A stretch of DNA of 64,000 nt, from positions 328,619,920 to 328,683,919 of the forward strand of contig NC_073692.1 in the NCBI RefSeq assembly GCF_029784155.1, in the 5' to 3' direction. Source of the stretch: Uranotaenia lowii (Eukaryota; Arthropoda; Insecta; Diptera; Culicidae). Shown piece after piece: positions 23,541 to 35,169 of the stretch (the first letter of the stretch is position 1; every line of letters begins with the position of its first letter). Made by a program: the position numbers and the translations under genes. The notes below the pieces were generated by a model, which worked only from the letters and a program-made list of their open reading frames with translations, ran no database searches and was not told where the DNA came from.

Positions 23541-23794
23541 TGTGTTTGCAAACATTTGAACATAATATTGACATTTTATGCTTTGATTTATCTAGCTACA
23601 TACAGTTCTCACTCTCTTTCTTCGTTTGGTATCGGATTTGGCGCTGAATAGGAACACTCTTATACATTTTTTTTCTCTAACCCGCGCTGCCAGTATTTTA
23701 TAAAATATTTGAGTTTTTAAATTTTGCAAATTCAAACAATCCAGTTTTTTTTTTAACTCAGAACTTGACCCAACTGAAAATGCCTCTGTTGAAA

Positions 23795-24280
23795 ACGCAG
23801 GTTTCAGTGGTGGAATAGAGTTATCATTATTCATGTTTCGTCAGTCTATTCATTACATAACTACACAATTTATTAGCGATTGCTATTGTCGCACTGAATG
23901 AGTAATCCGATAAATCTACTCATTCTTGTCTGCCAATATCGTCCCCAAGTTACATTTCAAATTTTATAGCAGGGTACTGGATCAAGTTTTGGTTTTATAA
24001 AGGGCTTGAGGAGTCTAATAAAACTATTGGTGTTACTTGGGTCTTGTTACTGTTAACCACAGTTTGAGTAGGTTTGCTTTACAGTGTGATGATGTAAACA
24101 TTTGTCCTGCATTTATCATAATCACCTGTCATCAGCAATCATCAATCCATTGTTCTCAATTGCGAATTGATGAGAACGAACAATACCAAAACAAACTGTT
24201 ATGGTTGTGCAGATGGGACGGATTTTCGAGTGCTGCAGCATCCGAGAATCGTGAGTTTCAACAGATTCTTATTAAGTTTG
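23795..24280. repeat. LTR-like dispersed repeat, copy B
   Basis: Diverged partner of 19152-19620 in the same orientation, about 4.6 kb downstream. The TGTTGG end seen in copy A is mutated here (AGTGGTGGAATAGAG). Both copies keep a GTRAGT-like sequence after ATCCGARAATC. Copy B looks older than copy A. Confidence 0.55.
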
Positions 24281-25640
24281 AAAAAGGTTTTAATGTAACA
24301 TTTTCTGATTACGTTTTTTGACCGAAGTGAGCAATCAATCCTGTGTATTTTCAGGATTAACGAGCACAAGGGGCATAGTAAGCACCTCTCTTTTCCAAGG
24401 AGATACGTATTTCCTCAAACAAATTTTCACTAGGAATAGTTTTATGAACTAGAGCACATATTTTTCAGAAAAAAAGAAATATCCTTATCATATTTACGAA
24501 AACATAAAGAAACGAACTAGGTTCTCAAGTAACGAAAATTTTTGTGTACGCACGGATGTAGGGGAAAGGTTTCCTAAATGGGCTATCGGGTTGAATGCGC
24601 CTACGGCCGTTTGACGAATTGGCTGACAAGACAACATATCTAATCAATGCATTTTGAGGGTAATACGCTTTGAACATAAGGCAAGAAAGAATTTTATGAA
24701 TAAACCAACTCGAAAAAATTAAAAAATTCATACAAAGTTTTGATACCTTTTGATGTAATATTTTGCCTTTTAATAATTATACGTAAAGAAGTTCAAAACA
24801 AAAAGTTGGGTGGTTTTTGTTTCTTATTCAAATGAACCATAGCAGTATAACAAATTTAAGCTTTTATGATGGTTTTATATTGATGGAAAAGTGGAATAAG
24901 AGAGATTTTTTGTATACCCCGATCATGTTTGTAAAATTCCGCTTCCCCTAGATAACAGGTTAAATAGAATAAATGTATCATTTTTATCATTAAAACTTCA
25001 AATCTAAGCTCTAATCAACATCTTAAAAGCAAATTGAAGATCTCAAAACAGATTTGATAAAATTTATCTCAGGAATAAAATTTCTCCATATTATGGCAAC
25101 CCTCAATATTGTTTATTCCATAAAGTTATAAAAGACTTAGATTTTTATAAAACTTCAACCGTATGAAAGTTATCAGTATCTAGCATTTCAAATGAAATTA
25201 TACGGAAACATTGCCAAAAAAAACATATATGTTGCCTAAAACATAAATAGGCGCGTTTAGCCCGCGCGGTTTGAGGTTCGGCAATTTTAACAAAAGTTAT
25301 AATAAAATCGATTTCTTAATAACGAAAGAAGATTTCAACATAAAAATTACTCCAATGTATAGAAAACAGATGTCTGTTCATGTGTATATAGTTTTTGTGC
25401 ACACATTCGATGTAATATTAGATGTAATCAGTATTCCGCTTAATTGGCGCATATAGTCCGCTCCTTCCCTACGCACTGCCACATGATACACACTTTGTTT
25501 TCCAATTTTCATCATAATTAAATCTTTGATTTTTCACTGTAATCAATTTCAATACGCGAATTTGCTTTAATTTGTTGACCTGGGGCAAGAGCACCATTGA
25601 TCTAGATACGATGAGCATTTTCTGCCGATGAGCATCTTCT
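24281..25640. other. AT-rich non-coding DNA
   Basis: No gene or clear repeat recognised. Confidence 0.5.
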
Positions 25641-25918
25641 GCCTCATACACTCACTTACTCAGTCACTGACTCACCTACTCACTCAATCATTCACTCACT
25701 TACTCACACACTCACTCATTCACTCACCCACGTTTTCACTCGCTCACTCTTTCACTCACTCATTCACTAACTCATTCACTCATTCACTAACCCACTCTTC
25801 CACTCTTCCACTCACACACCCACTCACTCATGCACGCACTCTCTCACATACATACATACTCACTCACTCACTCACTCACTCACTCACTCACACACTCACT
25901 CACACACTTTCACTCGCT
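25641..25918. repeat. ACTC/CTCA microsatellite
   Basis: About 280 bp of imperfect tetranucleotide repeats (CACTCACT, with CATT and CACA variants), becoming perfect (ACTC)n near 25858-25890. It creates a spurious 98-codon open frame of Ser-Leu-Thr-His type. Confidence 0.95.
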
Positions 25919-26281
25919 GTCTAGCTTTGTTGTTGCTGTTTTTTTTTTAATTTACCATTTTGCAGAATGTTTCAAAAAATTACGCATTCAATAAATTTTA
26001 CAAATTACAAATAGGGGAGATATGAGCATAACGAGCATATTTTTAACACGTCCATCGCTATGAGACCCATAAACGGGTGACGGCTGTCTTAATCAAGATA
26101 GCCGCTCAGTTTCACCGAGCTCTTTTACTTTACTTTCATCCTCCTCGCCTTTCCATTTTCCATTTTTTTTTAATAAACGTGAAAGTGCGAAATTCAAAAA
26201 TTTCAATAAGGGTAGTGATGAAAAGACTATTTCAAATGACTAGTTCATCCAGCTGACTAATAGACAGGCTTACTTCAGTTA
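25919..26281. other. Non-coding DNA
   Basis: Contains a small inverted repeat CGGCTGTCTT / AAGATAGCCG near 26080-26105. Nothing else was identified. Confidence 0.45.
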
Positions 26282-26283
26282 TA

Positions 26284-27559
26284 AAAGGTGTTCGGATCAG
26301 AAAGTGGTCAGAGAAATTGCGTGCAAATCGTGTATTTGTTTATTTAATAAAAATCAAAGTATCTTTCTTTTTGAAGTCAAATATGTATGTTTAAAAAGCA
26401 AAAAAAAGTTAAACTTCCGGTTGACCTTGCCAAATTGGCGAGCCTTTCGTTTGACACCTCTCATAAGATTTTGTATGATCACTTTATCCTCTTTCTTCAC
26501 CGAAGAACGCCAGTTTGCTGTGAGCTGCTCCTCACTGCTAACAGTTTTTTGGTCTTTTCATGGTTCTGCTTAACTATCGCCCATTATTATTCGATTGTGC
26601 GATGTTCTAGTGTGTTGGGAGAGTTCTTATCCTTGGGCACAACCTGAATGTTGTTAGCAGCATACCACTCCATGGCCTTTTTCTATAATGGCAGGATACC
26701 AAAACTGGTGAAACAGCACAGACAAGTCATGTTTCTTTAGGAAAGGCAGCAAACGCTTTTGAAGATGCTCTTTCACGTGAATTTTTTGGTTGACGATCGT
26801 GGTTGCAACTAAAATGTCGCTTTTCAAGCCACTGGTATATAAAGCTTGCCAAACGAGATATTTCTTGGCAAACTTTGTTAGTTTTATATACTTGAAAATG
26901 TCTGCCACCTTTCCCTTTCCGGTTGCTGTACAATACCCATGTCCAGGCAGCTGTCTGAAGTCTGCCTTGGCGTAGGTTTCGTCGTCCATTACCCCGCATT
27001 TAAACTTGGTCAACAATGTCGTAAACAGCTTGAATTTGCCGTGAGGATTTTACTATCGTTGCGATTTGGTGTCACTACCTGCTTATAAGTAGATAGTCCA
27101 ATTGTTGTTTAGCTTCATGCACAGTTGTAGAAGATATTCCCAACTGATTTGCGAAACCTCGAACGGAGAGGTTGGGGTTGTGCTTGAAAGCGTTAGCCAC
27201 TCTTCTGTTCGTCATTGCTGCGCCCGATTTTCGATTTACCCCTGATCCAGGCTTTTTACTTGTCGACAAACGTTCCCCGAACACTTTTACCTACTTTTTT
27301 GGTGACTATTAATTCACATTCAACAGTTTTGCTATTTCTGCGTGCGTGTAGTTTGTATTTCCACGACGTACATTTTGTACATATTTTGATTCGTAGCTCG
27401 TCATGCTTGGACGCCATTTTAACGTGAAAATCCAAATATATGTAAACATCATTCTATACACATACACCTAAAAAATGAGGGGTGTTTAGGTGTTTTATAT
27501 AAATGATCAGAAACAATACGGCTGATTTAACTTGACCAATTTTCGAACCGAATACCCTT
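26284..27559 (-). mobile_element. Tc1/mariner transposon, old copy
   Basis: A 1276-bp element flanked by TA (26282-26283 and 27560-27561). The ends are degenerate inverted repeats: AAAAGGTGTTCGGATCAG on the left and, on the minus strand from the right, AAGGGTATTCGGTTCGAAAA. The transposase remnant runs on the minus strand. The protein is related to that of the 31.4-kb element, but the terminal repeats differ. Confidence 0.75.
26411..27417 (-). pseudogene. Tc1/mariner (DD37E-like) transposase, decayed
   Basis: Remnant of a cut-and-paste transposase. The likely start is the ATG at 27417 (MASKHDELRIK). An N-terminal helix-turn-helix region follows (LSVRGFANQLGISSTTVHEA, near 27115-27180). The first catalytic Asp is kept in VMDDETYAK, followed by KGKVADIFKYIKLTKFAKKY. 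The second catalytic Asp is lost where the family has a WPDL motif: the sequence there changes frame and reads VLFHQFWYP. The final Glu survives in an HRTIE-like motif in another frame, immediately followed by a stop. Several frame changes separate the pieces. Related to, but clearly diverged from, the 31.5-kb transposase. Confidence 0.85.
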
Positions 27560-27867
27560 TACAAGACAAAACCGCTGTCCTCCGGTAAAATTATCAAAAT
27601 ACGGTGGACAAATCGTGCGCAAAATATAGCAATTTCAATTTTGTTTCGAACAAGCTTTCGTACTATTTACTCCAATTTATTTGTTTTTCGCATTATTTTT
27701 TTATTAATCCCCCCCTCGCGATGTTCCAACTCCGAGTGACAAAAGAAAGATTTGAAATTTGTTCCGGCCTTACAGCTGTTTTCTCTGGTTAACCCTTCGT
27801 TTCATAAAATAACAAATTTGCAACAATTAATGTATGGAAAAAAGGAAAAATCGTATTTTATTTGTAG

Positions 27868-28112
27868 ATTTAATTTATCGGCCTAGCGGTGAAAAATGAT
27901 GTCCTTTTTAGCAGGGACATCTAGGGATTATACCCCTGAGGATCAAAAATTTGATATGTGATGATATGCTTCTAAATAAATTCTACCCGTTCATTTTCAA
28001 CATCTTTCATTTAATCTAACCTTCTATCCACCTATATAAAACATTTTCATAATCCTTAGATATCCCTACTAAAAAGGACATCACTTTTCACCGCTAGGCC
28101 GATAAATCAAAT
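27868..28112. mobile_element. Short MITE with about 60-bp inverted ends
   Basis: A 245-bp non-coding palindromic element. The left arm starts ATTTAATTTATCGGCCTAGC and continues GGTGAAAAATGATGTCC. The right arm is its reverse complement with a few changes. The arms together cover about half of the element. Flanking duplications are not clear. Confidence 0.75.
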
Positions 28113-29839
28113 ATACAAATTTAAATTACGGTGATTAATCCTTCATTGTATTTTATTTTAATTTTTTTCTTGATGTACTCATCATTTCAAACTGTTTAAA
28201 ATTATTTTTTAGGAAAAATAAAAAAAAACATGAAACGAAGTGTTAAATTAACGTCCTCCTTAAGGTATGCTCTTATCTTCCCTACAAATCAAAATATTCT
28301 CAATCTTCTCCATATTATTCTTTAGAACTCCCTTAAGATCTTTATTTCTTTTCTTGATCCAACAATTTTCAACTTCGAAATAAACATTGCTTCATTTCTC
28401 ACAGATTTGTTACCTCTCACTTTGGTTACTCTCACACTTGAAACAAGAAGGCTTGAAAACTAAAATGGCTTCTTTTGAGCTAAAGAAACTTCAATCGAAT
28501 AAAGAATGCCAGTTTTTAAGATCATCTTTGTTCGTACGTCAAAAAACGTCAAATAAACAAAAATTTGGATACACTACTTAATTTGACGTTTTCGTCAAAG
28601 TACCAATTTATATTTAAGCTGAACAGTGTTTTAAGTTGAATCTTCTTTCATCAAGATGCTATTGAAAAGTTATCTAAACATCATCTGCCATTGACTGCTC
28701 CCACTTCAGCAACATCATAATATTCTGGTTGTAATTTTTTATTGATAACCTTAACAGCAAAGTTAAGGATAATTACAATGAATTAATCCGTTATGGCCCA
28801 AAAACATGAACACCCGCAAATCAGACTTTATTCAAATAATGACCTTTCTTGGAGGTGGAATTATCGGCATAAAATTTTATTCCGGACTGGCGCTACAAAG
28901 CTTTTACATCGCTGGCATTGTTCTCTCAGCGCAACAAAATGTGCTTCGTATTTATATCTTCTTCTCATATTCAGTCAATAATATAACTTTTTACAGTAAA
29001 AAGTATGAAAATATTTGATTTTTTACAAACGCCTTCAAAAGCAACCTTTGAAATCATTGGATGTTAAACGCCAAAGTGTAGGCAAATGATGATCCGAAAC
29101 ATTGGATCAAAACGACTCAAAAACAACACAATATTCATTGTGAAAAAAAATTTTTTTATTATTATATTGAGAAAAACAGTACACAATTTTTTTTTCCAAG
29201 TTTATTTAGACATAAAAACAATTGGTTTGTTTAATTTCTCTATGAAAAAATGAAAAATTTTGAAATTTTTTACTTTTTTTTAACTGTGTCAGTTTTAACC
29301 AAAATTTTCTGCTGTTTTTGGCGACATATTCATAGAATCGGTTCACAATGCGCATTTTTTACTCAAACCCGATCGAAAGTGGTTATTATTATGCATTCTA
29401 ATGATAATTTAGGACTAAGCAAAGAAGAAGGTCGATATATCATTTCGATAATCGGTCTGTTTTCATGGAAAACTGCACTCCAAAATTTAGAATAAAACAC
29501 TTGGTTTTGTTTACATATTACCAAACAGAACTTTGAGAGGAGGGTGATTTATCCAAAAATTTATGGGAGCTTTTTGATCGGATATTAAAAATTTAATAAA
29601 TCTTCAGTTTACAGTAAAACAACCATTTACCACAAGTTTTCTTCGTTTGATATTTTGAATATATAATTTGAACAATCAATAAAATCAATAGTGATGATGT
29701 TTTAAGCAATTATCTTAGTGTAAAAGCCTATTCCGTTTTATCACTTTTTACAACTTGAGTGATGGATAGCCACCTCAAAATTTATTTAGATTGTCATTCG
29801 TATTCAAATGAATATCTGGTAATCATTGTTTTTTTGATT
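28113..29839. other. AT-rich non-coding DNA
   Basis: No feature supported. Open frames (for example 29250-29495) look like chance in AT-rich sequence. Confidence 0.5.
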
Positions 29840-30170
29840 CAAGGTAAAAATCAAAATAAAAAAACTGAAAAACAAATACAAACAAATGTTGGAAATGATA
29901 AAAAATACTAAAAAAAGGTGCAAAATGACAAAAAAAAACAAATACGATAAAAATTACAAACATTCTAAACAAAGTAGAAAAAGTTTTAAATGTATCTAAA
30001 ACAAGATAAAAAATAACAAAAATTCACAAAAATTATAAAAATGATGAACAATGGAGTAAATAATAATAACAATGGCTGATTTTTATTAGAAAGTAAGAAA
30101 AATGGTACTGAAAAAAAAATTGTTCGATTTAGGCAACACTAAATTTTCGAGCGTGTTGCGAAAAACGTAA
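29840..30170. repeat. A-rich dispersed repeat, copy 2
   Basis: Same family and orientation as 21130-21520, ending in TGTTCGATTTAGGCAACAC then TTTTCGAGCG. No coding content. Confidence 0.6.
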
Positions 30171-31378
30171 TGGGCCTGCACTAAGTTTTTATAAGTTCAG
30201 CATTTTTTTAATTGGTTGATCGAAAATTTTGTTGTTTTCTTGTCCTTTTGAATAATTAATTGGTTTAAAAATCATTATTGAAGTTTATTTAGATTAGTTT
30301 AATCTTGTAAAAGATATGTTTTCTTCCAAAATTTCAACCAAATTATATTGTGGTAAATGTTTGGCATCCCTGGTTTTGACCAGCTATTCCCATTTAGAAG
30401 AATCCTTTTATTCCAAAAACAATAACACTAACCCAAAAATTCTTCTTTTGTGTTCCTTTATAAGGACCATCACAATTGCAGAAACAAGCTGCAAAAGAGC
30501 GGACTAAACCAACGACAACAGTATTCATCTCACAATTGTCCTTTTACCTTTCTTGCAACGAAAAGTATAGCAATAAGTGATTAACAATGTCAAATCTAGA
30601 TTCGATAATGATTATGCTTTGTCCGTTTAAATAAGAGCACTATTTTTTAAATTGTCTTGTGTTAACAGTCGAGTTCGTCAATATAATCCGTTCAACGTAT
30701 ATTTTCACACTGTTAGGAGTTCCACACCATGTTGTCCCATGAAATCAAAGAAAAACACACTTTCTATAGCCCGAAACAATGCTGTTTGGAAAGCAAATGT
30801 CAATCGAGTGACACCAAAAAGTAAGTATGTATCTCTTCCAGATCTGCAATCGGTCCCAGCATCTTAGAGGGTCCGATCCGAGGGTATCGGTCAAATATGT
30901 CAAAGGAAAACCAAAACAGAGGAATAAGAGACAAACTCAAATCGATCGGGCCAGGGCAGCGCGAAGAACTCCCAGGGTGAAGATTTCAATTAAATTACAT
31001 GACGTTTTTGTGTGATTCATTTTGAGTTCCGGATTCTCTTCGATTTCCACTTTCCCAAATGTGTGTGGTGTGGTTCTCTATTTACAGTATTCTTTTTTTT
31101 CTCTCGAAACTGACAATAGCGAAAGGGCTTTCAAGCACAAGGAAAACTAATGTGTGTGGCCAGCACATCTGATGTTTGGAAAGTCATTAGGACCAAATTG
31201 ATCACAACTTATGGTGGTATCTAGATGTTAGGGAAAGGAATCCCTTTGGTCCTTTCCAGTTTTCTGAAAAACAACGTGGTCGACGGCAGACGGTTTGTTG
31301 GCCATTATTACGAAATTTCCAAGAATTTCATCGATATATTTCCTATAAGCAGGTAATAATAACTTTAAAAAAAGAGAA
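30171..31378. other. Non-coding DNA with a balanced-composition island at 30.6-31.3 kb
   Basis: The island carries short open frames of 60-70 codons without recognisable motifs. No promoter or splice evidence is strong enough to call an exon. Confidence 0.4.
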
Positions 31379-31380
31379 TA

Positions 31381-32626
31381 AAGGGTGATACGGTCAAAAT
31401 TTGTTCAATACCAACTTGACGTATTTCTTTCAATTTTGCATTTAAAAAAACCTGAACATCCCTCATTTTGAAGGTGTGTGTGTGTGTGTAAAAGTTGTCA
31501 AAATGCCGTCCAAGGAAGAAGAGCAGCGTATCAAAATTTTGCTCGCTCATCGCGAAAATCCGAGCTACTCGCACGCAAAGCTGGCAAAACCGCCAAAAGT
31601 TGCAAAATCAACCGTTACAAATGTAATTAAAGTGTTTGGGGAACGTTTGTTGACAGCCAGGAAGTCCAGATCGAGGGAAAATCGAAAACCGGAAGCCGCT
31701 GAGACGGCCGATAGTTTCAAGCGAAACCATAACCTCTCTCTCCGAGATGCCGCAAATCAGCTGGGTGTATCGTCTACAACCGTGCATCGAGCCAAAAAAC
31801 GAGCCGGACTATCGACTTACAAGAAGGTAGTGACTCCAAATCGCGATGATAAACAAAATTCGACGGCCAAAGCGCGATCCCGGAGGCTGTACATGACGAT
31901 AGTGACGAAGTTTGACTGCGTGGTAATGGACGACGAATCCTACGTCAAAGACGACTACAAGCAGCTTCCTGGACAGGAGTTTTATACGGCAAAAGGAAGG
32001 GGAAAGGTAGCAGATATTTTCAAGCACATGAAACTGTCAAAGTTCGCAAAGAAATATCTGGTTTGGCAAGCCATCTGTACCTGTGGCTTGAAAAGCAGCA
32101 TTTTCATAGCTTCCGGGACTGTCAACCAAGAAATAATGGGAAAGAGTGTTTGAATAAACGTCTGCTGCCTTTCCTGAAAAAACACGTACTGTTTTGGCCG
32201 GATTTGACATTTTGGTTTGACGGTAAAAAGGCCATGGAGTGGTACGCCGCCAGCAACGTGCAGGTGGTTTCCAAGGACAAGAATCATCCCAACATGCCAG
32301 AGCTTCGCCCAATTGAGAAATACTGGGCTATTGTCAAGCGGAACCTAATGAAGACCAAAAAACTGCAAAGAACGAGCAGCAGGTCAAGGCAAAATGGCTT
32401 TCTGCGGCTAAGAAGGTTGACAAGGTGGCTGTACAAAATCTGATGGCAGGGGTTAAGCGTAAGGCCCGGCAATTCGGATTTGGAAAAGTGGAAGCCTAAC
32501 TGAATATTTTTCCTGAATTTTATACTACTTTAACTAGAAAAAGAAATTTAATTTGATTTTTAAAAAAAGCAATTTCACCGATTTACACACGTTTTCCCTT
32601 GACCGAATTTTGACCGTATCACCCTT
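31381..32626 (+). mobile_element. DD37E Tc1/mariner transposon with intact ends
   Basis: A 1246-bp element flanked by TA on both sides (31379-31380 and 32627-32628). The terminal inverted repeats AAGGGTGATACGGTCAAAAT match perfectly for 21 bp and then continue imperfectly to about 28 bp. The transposase lies inside on the plus strand. DD37E elements (ITmD37E) are known from mosquitoes. The ends look usable as a substrate, but the transposase is broken. Confidence 0.95.
31503..32499 (+). pseudogene. DD37E transposase, frameshifted
   Basis: Transposase of the Tc1/mariner superfamily, acting on DNA in the nucleus. The start MPSKEEEQRIKIL is chosen because it matches the family's N-terminus; an in-frame upstream ATG lies in the GT microsatellite leader. 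The N-terminal half has two helix-turn-helix segments (about residues 10-50 and 75-105, including LSLRDAANQLGVSSTTVHRA). The first catalytic Asp is in VMDDESYVK. The first frame stops at 32153 after VNQEIMGKSV. The protein continues in another frame with the second Asp in FWPDLTF and the Glu in PELRPIEKYW; exactly 37 residues separate them, giving DD37E. A second frame change near 32380-32400 precedes the C-terminal stretch ending at the TAA of 32497-32499. Two frame breaks make it non-functional. Confidence 0.92.
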
Positions 32627-32639
32627 TAATTTGAACTAA

Positions 32640-34476
32640 CCCGGGTAAAATATTTGGTTACACCGAAGCCGTTTTACTGAAACCATTTGTTTTTTATATA
32701 ACTTTTGGATATTTTATAAAATATCCATAATCATTTGAATAAATTGACAATTATGTTATTGTATAAATTTTGAAAATAAATATTCGCCCAATTCGGCCAA
32801 ATACTAGGCTCAACTATTTGGTGAGCCGAATATTCGGCGTAATATCTAGTTCAACTCATTTGCATTGAATTAAAGGGTTGAAAATGATTTTATCACCTGA
32901 TATTTTTTTTGTTGATTTTCGATAATTTTTATCGACAAAATTTTATCGATGTTAATCAAAGCTTTTTGTTAACATTCTTTATTCTACAAGTTTTGATTAT
33001 TTTGCTGGAACAGCAACGTTAGCTCATTTTAATATTGATGAAACCCCGTAAGTAAAGTTGAGGAAATTGAACTAGTATGGGGTGAATAAAATCTTTGAAA
33101 TTTTACGCGTTCCTGTATGAAATTGGTAATTGAATGAATGGAAGATCGCGTGCCAAATGTTAAGACATTTTATTCAGCGATTTCATGAAAAACGACTGGT
33201 TTTCTAAAAGCCCAAACATTTCATCTCAAGACAAGACTGTAACACTGTTAGAGATAACACAAAAATTATATCGGCACACTTAGCATTAGATGACCTTGCT
33301 CTCTTTTAACAGTCAAAACTTGTTATTAAATTTCTAAATCTCGTTTCAGGTAGTCGTAACATGAAAATTACCCGAAAAAAAAATATTGATAAAATTTTCA
33401 AGAGCTCTGCTAATCTTACAAATAAAATTGCAGATGATCGATGGTTAATTGTGATCGATAGTAAAATAATTGAATTTTTCGGTACTCCACCCGGAGTTAT
33501 TTGGTTTTTATACAAATATTTAAGCCAAAATTAACTTTTTGTTGTGTTCGATCGGACAAAATCTAATGTGCTTCGATCCGGCCGCACCTTTTTCTGGGGC
33601 CTTAAGGCACATAAGTTTTAAAAAACTGTGTTTGAAAAGCTCTGCTCACATTTCCACTACCAATTCCATTTCTTCTAACCCCTTTAAATAAATATTTTAA
33701 ATATATTTTATATTTGAAATTCAACTCAGGAACATTATTCTGACCTCATTTCAATGGCCAATTTTACACCAAAAATGCTCCTTATTGTACAAATTCCAAA
33801 TTAGCTGTAAACTGGTGTTCACTGTTTATTCTGTTCACTTAAGGCAGGGAAGCATTGAATATAATTCAAATACGATATTTTTGTTGATTCTGTTAACTGC
33901 GTTTGATCAGTTAATAATAATCCTAGGTTTAAAATCCTCAACGTTAAGGATGCCTAATCGGGTGTGCGCAAGGCACTCTTTCAAATGAACAGATTTCAAA
34001 ACGAAAATAAAGTTCCTATTCATTATTTGTATAATAACTAGTCTTTCGAAACATGAAACATGAAACATGAAAATCTAAGGTGACCGAACTTTTTTTCGAT
34101 AATTTCTGAGATGGCTAAGCGGGCTGCATTAAAGATGGTCGATTTGACATGCCAGGTGTAGAGCATTTTTATTAGAACTTTGAAAGTTTGTTCTCTGGAT
34201 TCATTGGTTTAAAGATAGAATACATTTTTGAATTCAGCTCAGAAAGTTACAAAACATAATTTGCCATATTATTGTACCTTTCTAAAAAATATTTAGTTTA
34301 GAGAATAGTACCTGTTTGGGGTGAAATACAAATGTGCAAAAATTTGAGCGATATTTGACGTAAATCATCTTCTTGCTTATGAAAAAGAAGTAATTTTGGA
34401 TGGTTTACATTAAAAATTTCGACTTTGAGAAATAATTTTTTAAAACCCTTCAATATTTCAATTTTTTTATAAATTT
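32640..34476. other. AT-rich non-coding DNA
   Basis: A short palindromic patch rich in AATATTCGGC / ATTCGGCC lies near 32785-32850. No gene recognised. Confidence 0.5.
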
Positions 34477-34520
34477 ACTAGCAGACCCGGTAAACTTCGT
34501 TTTACACTGTTCAATTTGGC
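34477..34520. repeat. Terminal-repeat-like block ACTAGCAGACCCGG
   Basis: The block ACTAGCAGACCCGGTAAACT, followed by TCGTTTTAC, pairs in inverted orientation with the block at about 40255-40282 (minus strand: ACTAACTGACCCGGAAAACT). The two could be the ends of one 5.8-kb element or independent fragments of one family. Confidence 0.45.
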
Positions 34521-35121
34521 GTCCATTTTCCATTTTTTCTTCGCTGATTAACTTTTAAAATTTATGAAATATTGAGTTGTTAATCGTCTCGCTTTTATGA
34601 ACATGTTCTAGTTTTTTTTTTAAATTTCCCTCATTTCCGTTTACTCGAATTGTCCCGCTTAATTCTATCGAAATAAAACCTAACAATTTTAATTCAGTTC
34701 TAAGGGTCTTTTCTTAAATAAACAAATAAATAATCTTCAACAAATCTCACATGCAACTTTCATGAATATTTTTTTATAAACTTTTCTTTCATTCAGATTT
34801 TTTGTATATCAACGAATGGTCAGGCTTCAGGTTCTTGTCACAAAATGGTTTTATCTTTTCAGTTCGATGTTATCGTCCAACTTGCAAGCCTATTGCAAAA
34901 AAATCACTTTTTGTAACTTTTTCCATAAATAATTGTATGTTGATAATATGTATGTTTCATTTATTGTATACCATTTCGTTGATTTATTCAACTTTGTTCG
35001 AAATAACATTAAGATTTGAATCGAAATCAAAAGTTTCTCATTTATTGTATTTTTATTGCATATGAAACTTTTTGAAAATAAAATGTTGAATATTGGGACA
35101 ATTTTCGGAGTGTTTGGGATC
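34521..35121. other. AT-rich non-coding DNA
   Basis: Nothing identifiable. Confidence 0.5.
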
Positions 35122-35166
35122 TAAAAGCGCTGCGTTAGGATTAATATTCCTAACGCAGTGCTTTTA
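35122..35166. repeat. Snap-back hairpin, 19-bp arms
   Basis: The left arm TAAAAGCGCTGCGTTAGGA (35122-35140) and right arm TCCTAACGCAGTGCTTTTA (35148-35166) pair across a 7-nt loop. The only mismatch at the DNA level would be a G-U pair in plus-strand RNA. Confidence 0.85.
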
Positions 35167-35169
35167 ACT

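Noticed and set aside
25628..25924. A repetitive Ser/Leu/Thr/His protein of 98 aa
   Set aside because: It is only the translation of the ACTC microsatellite.
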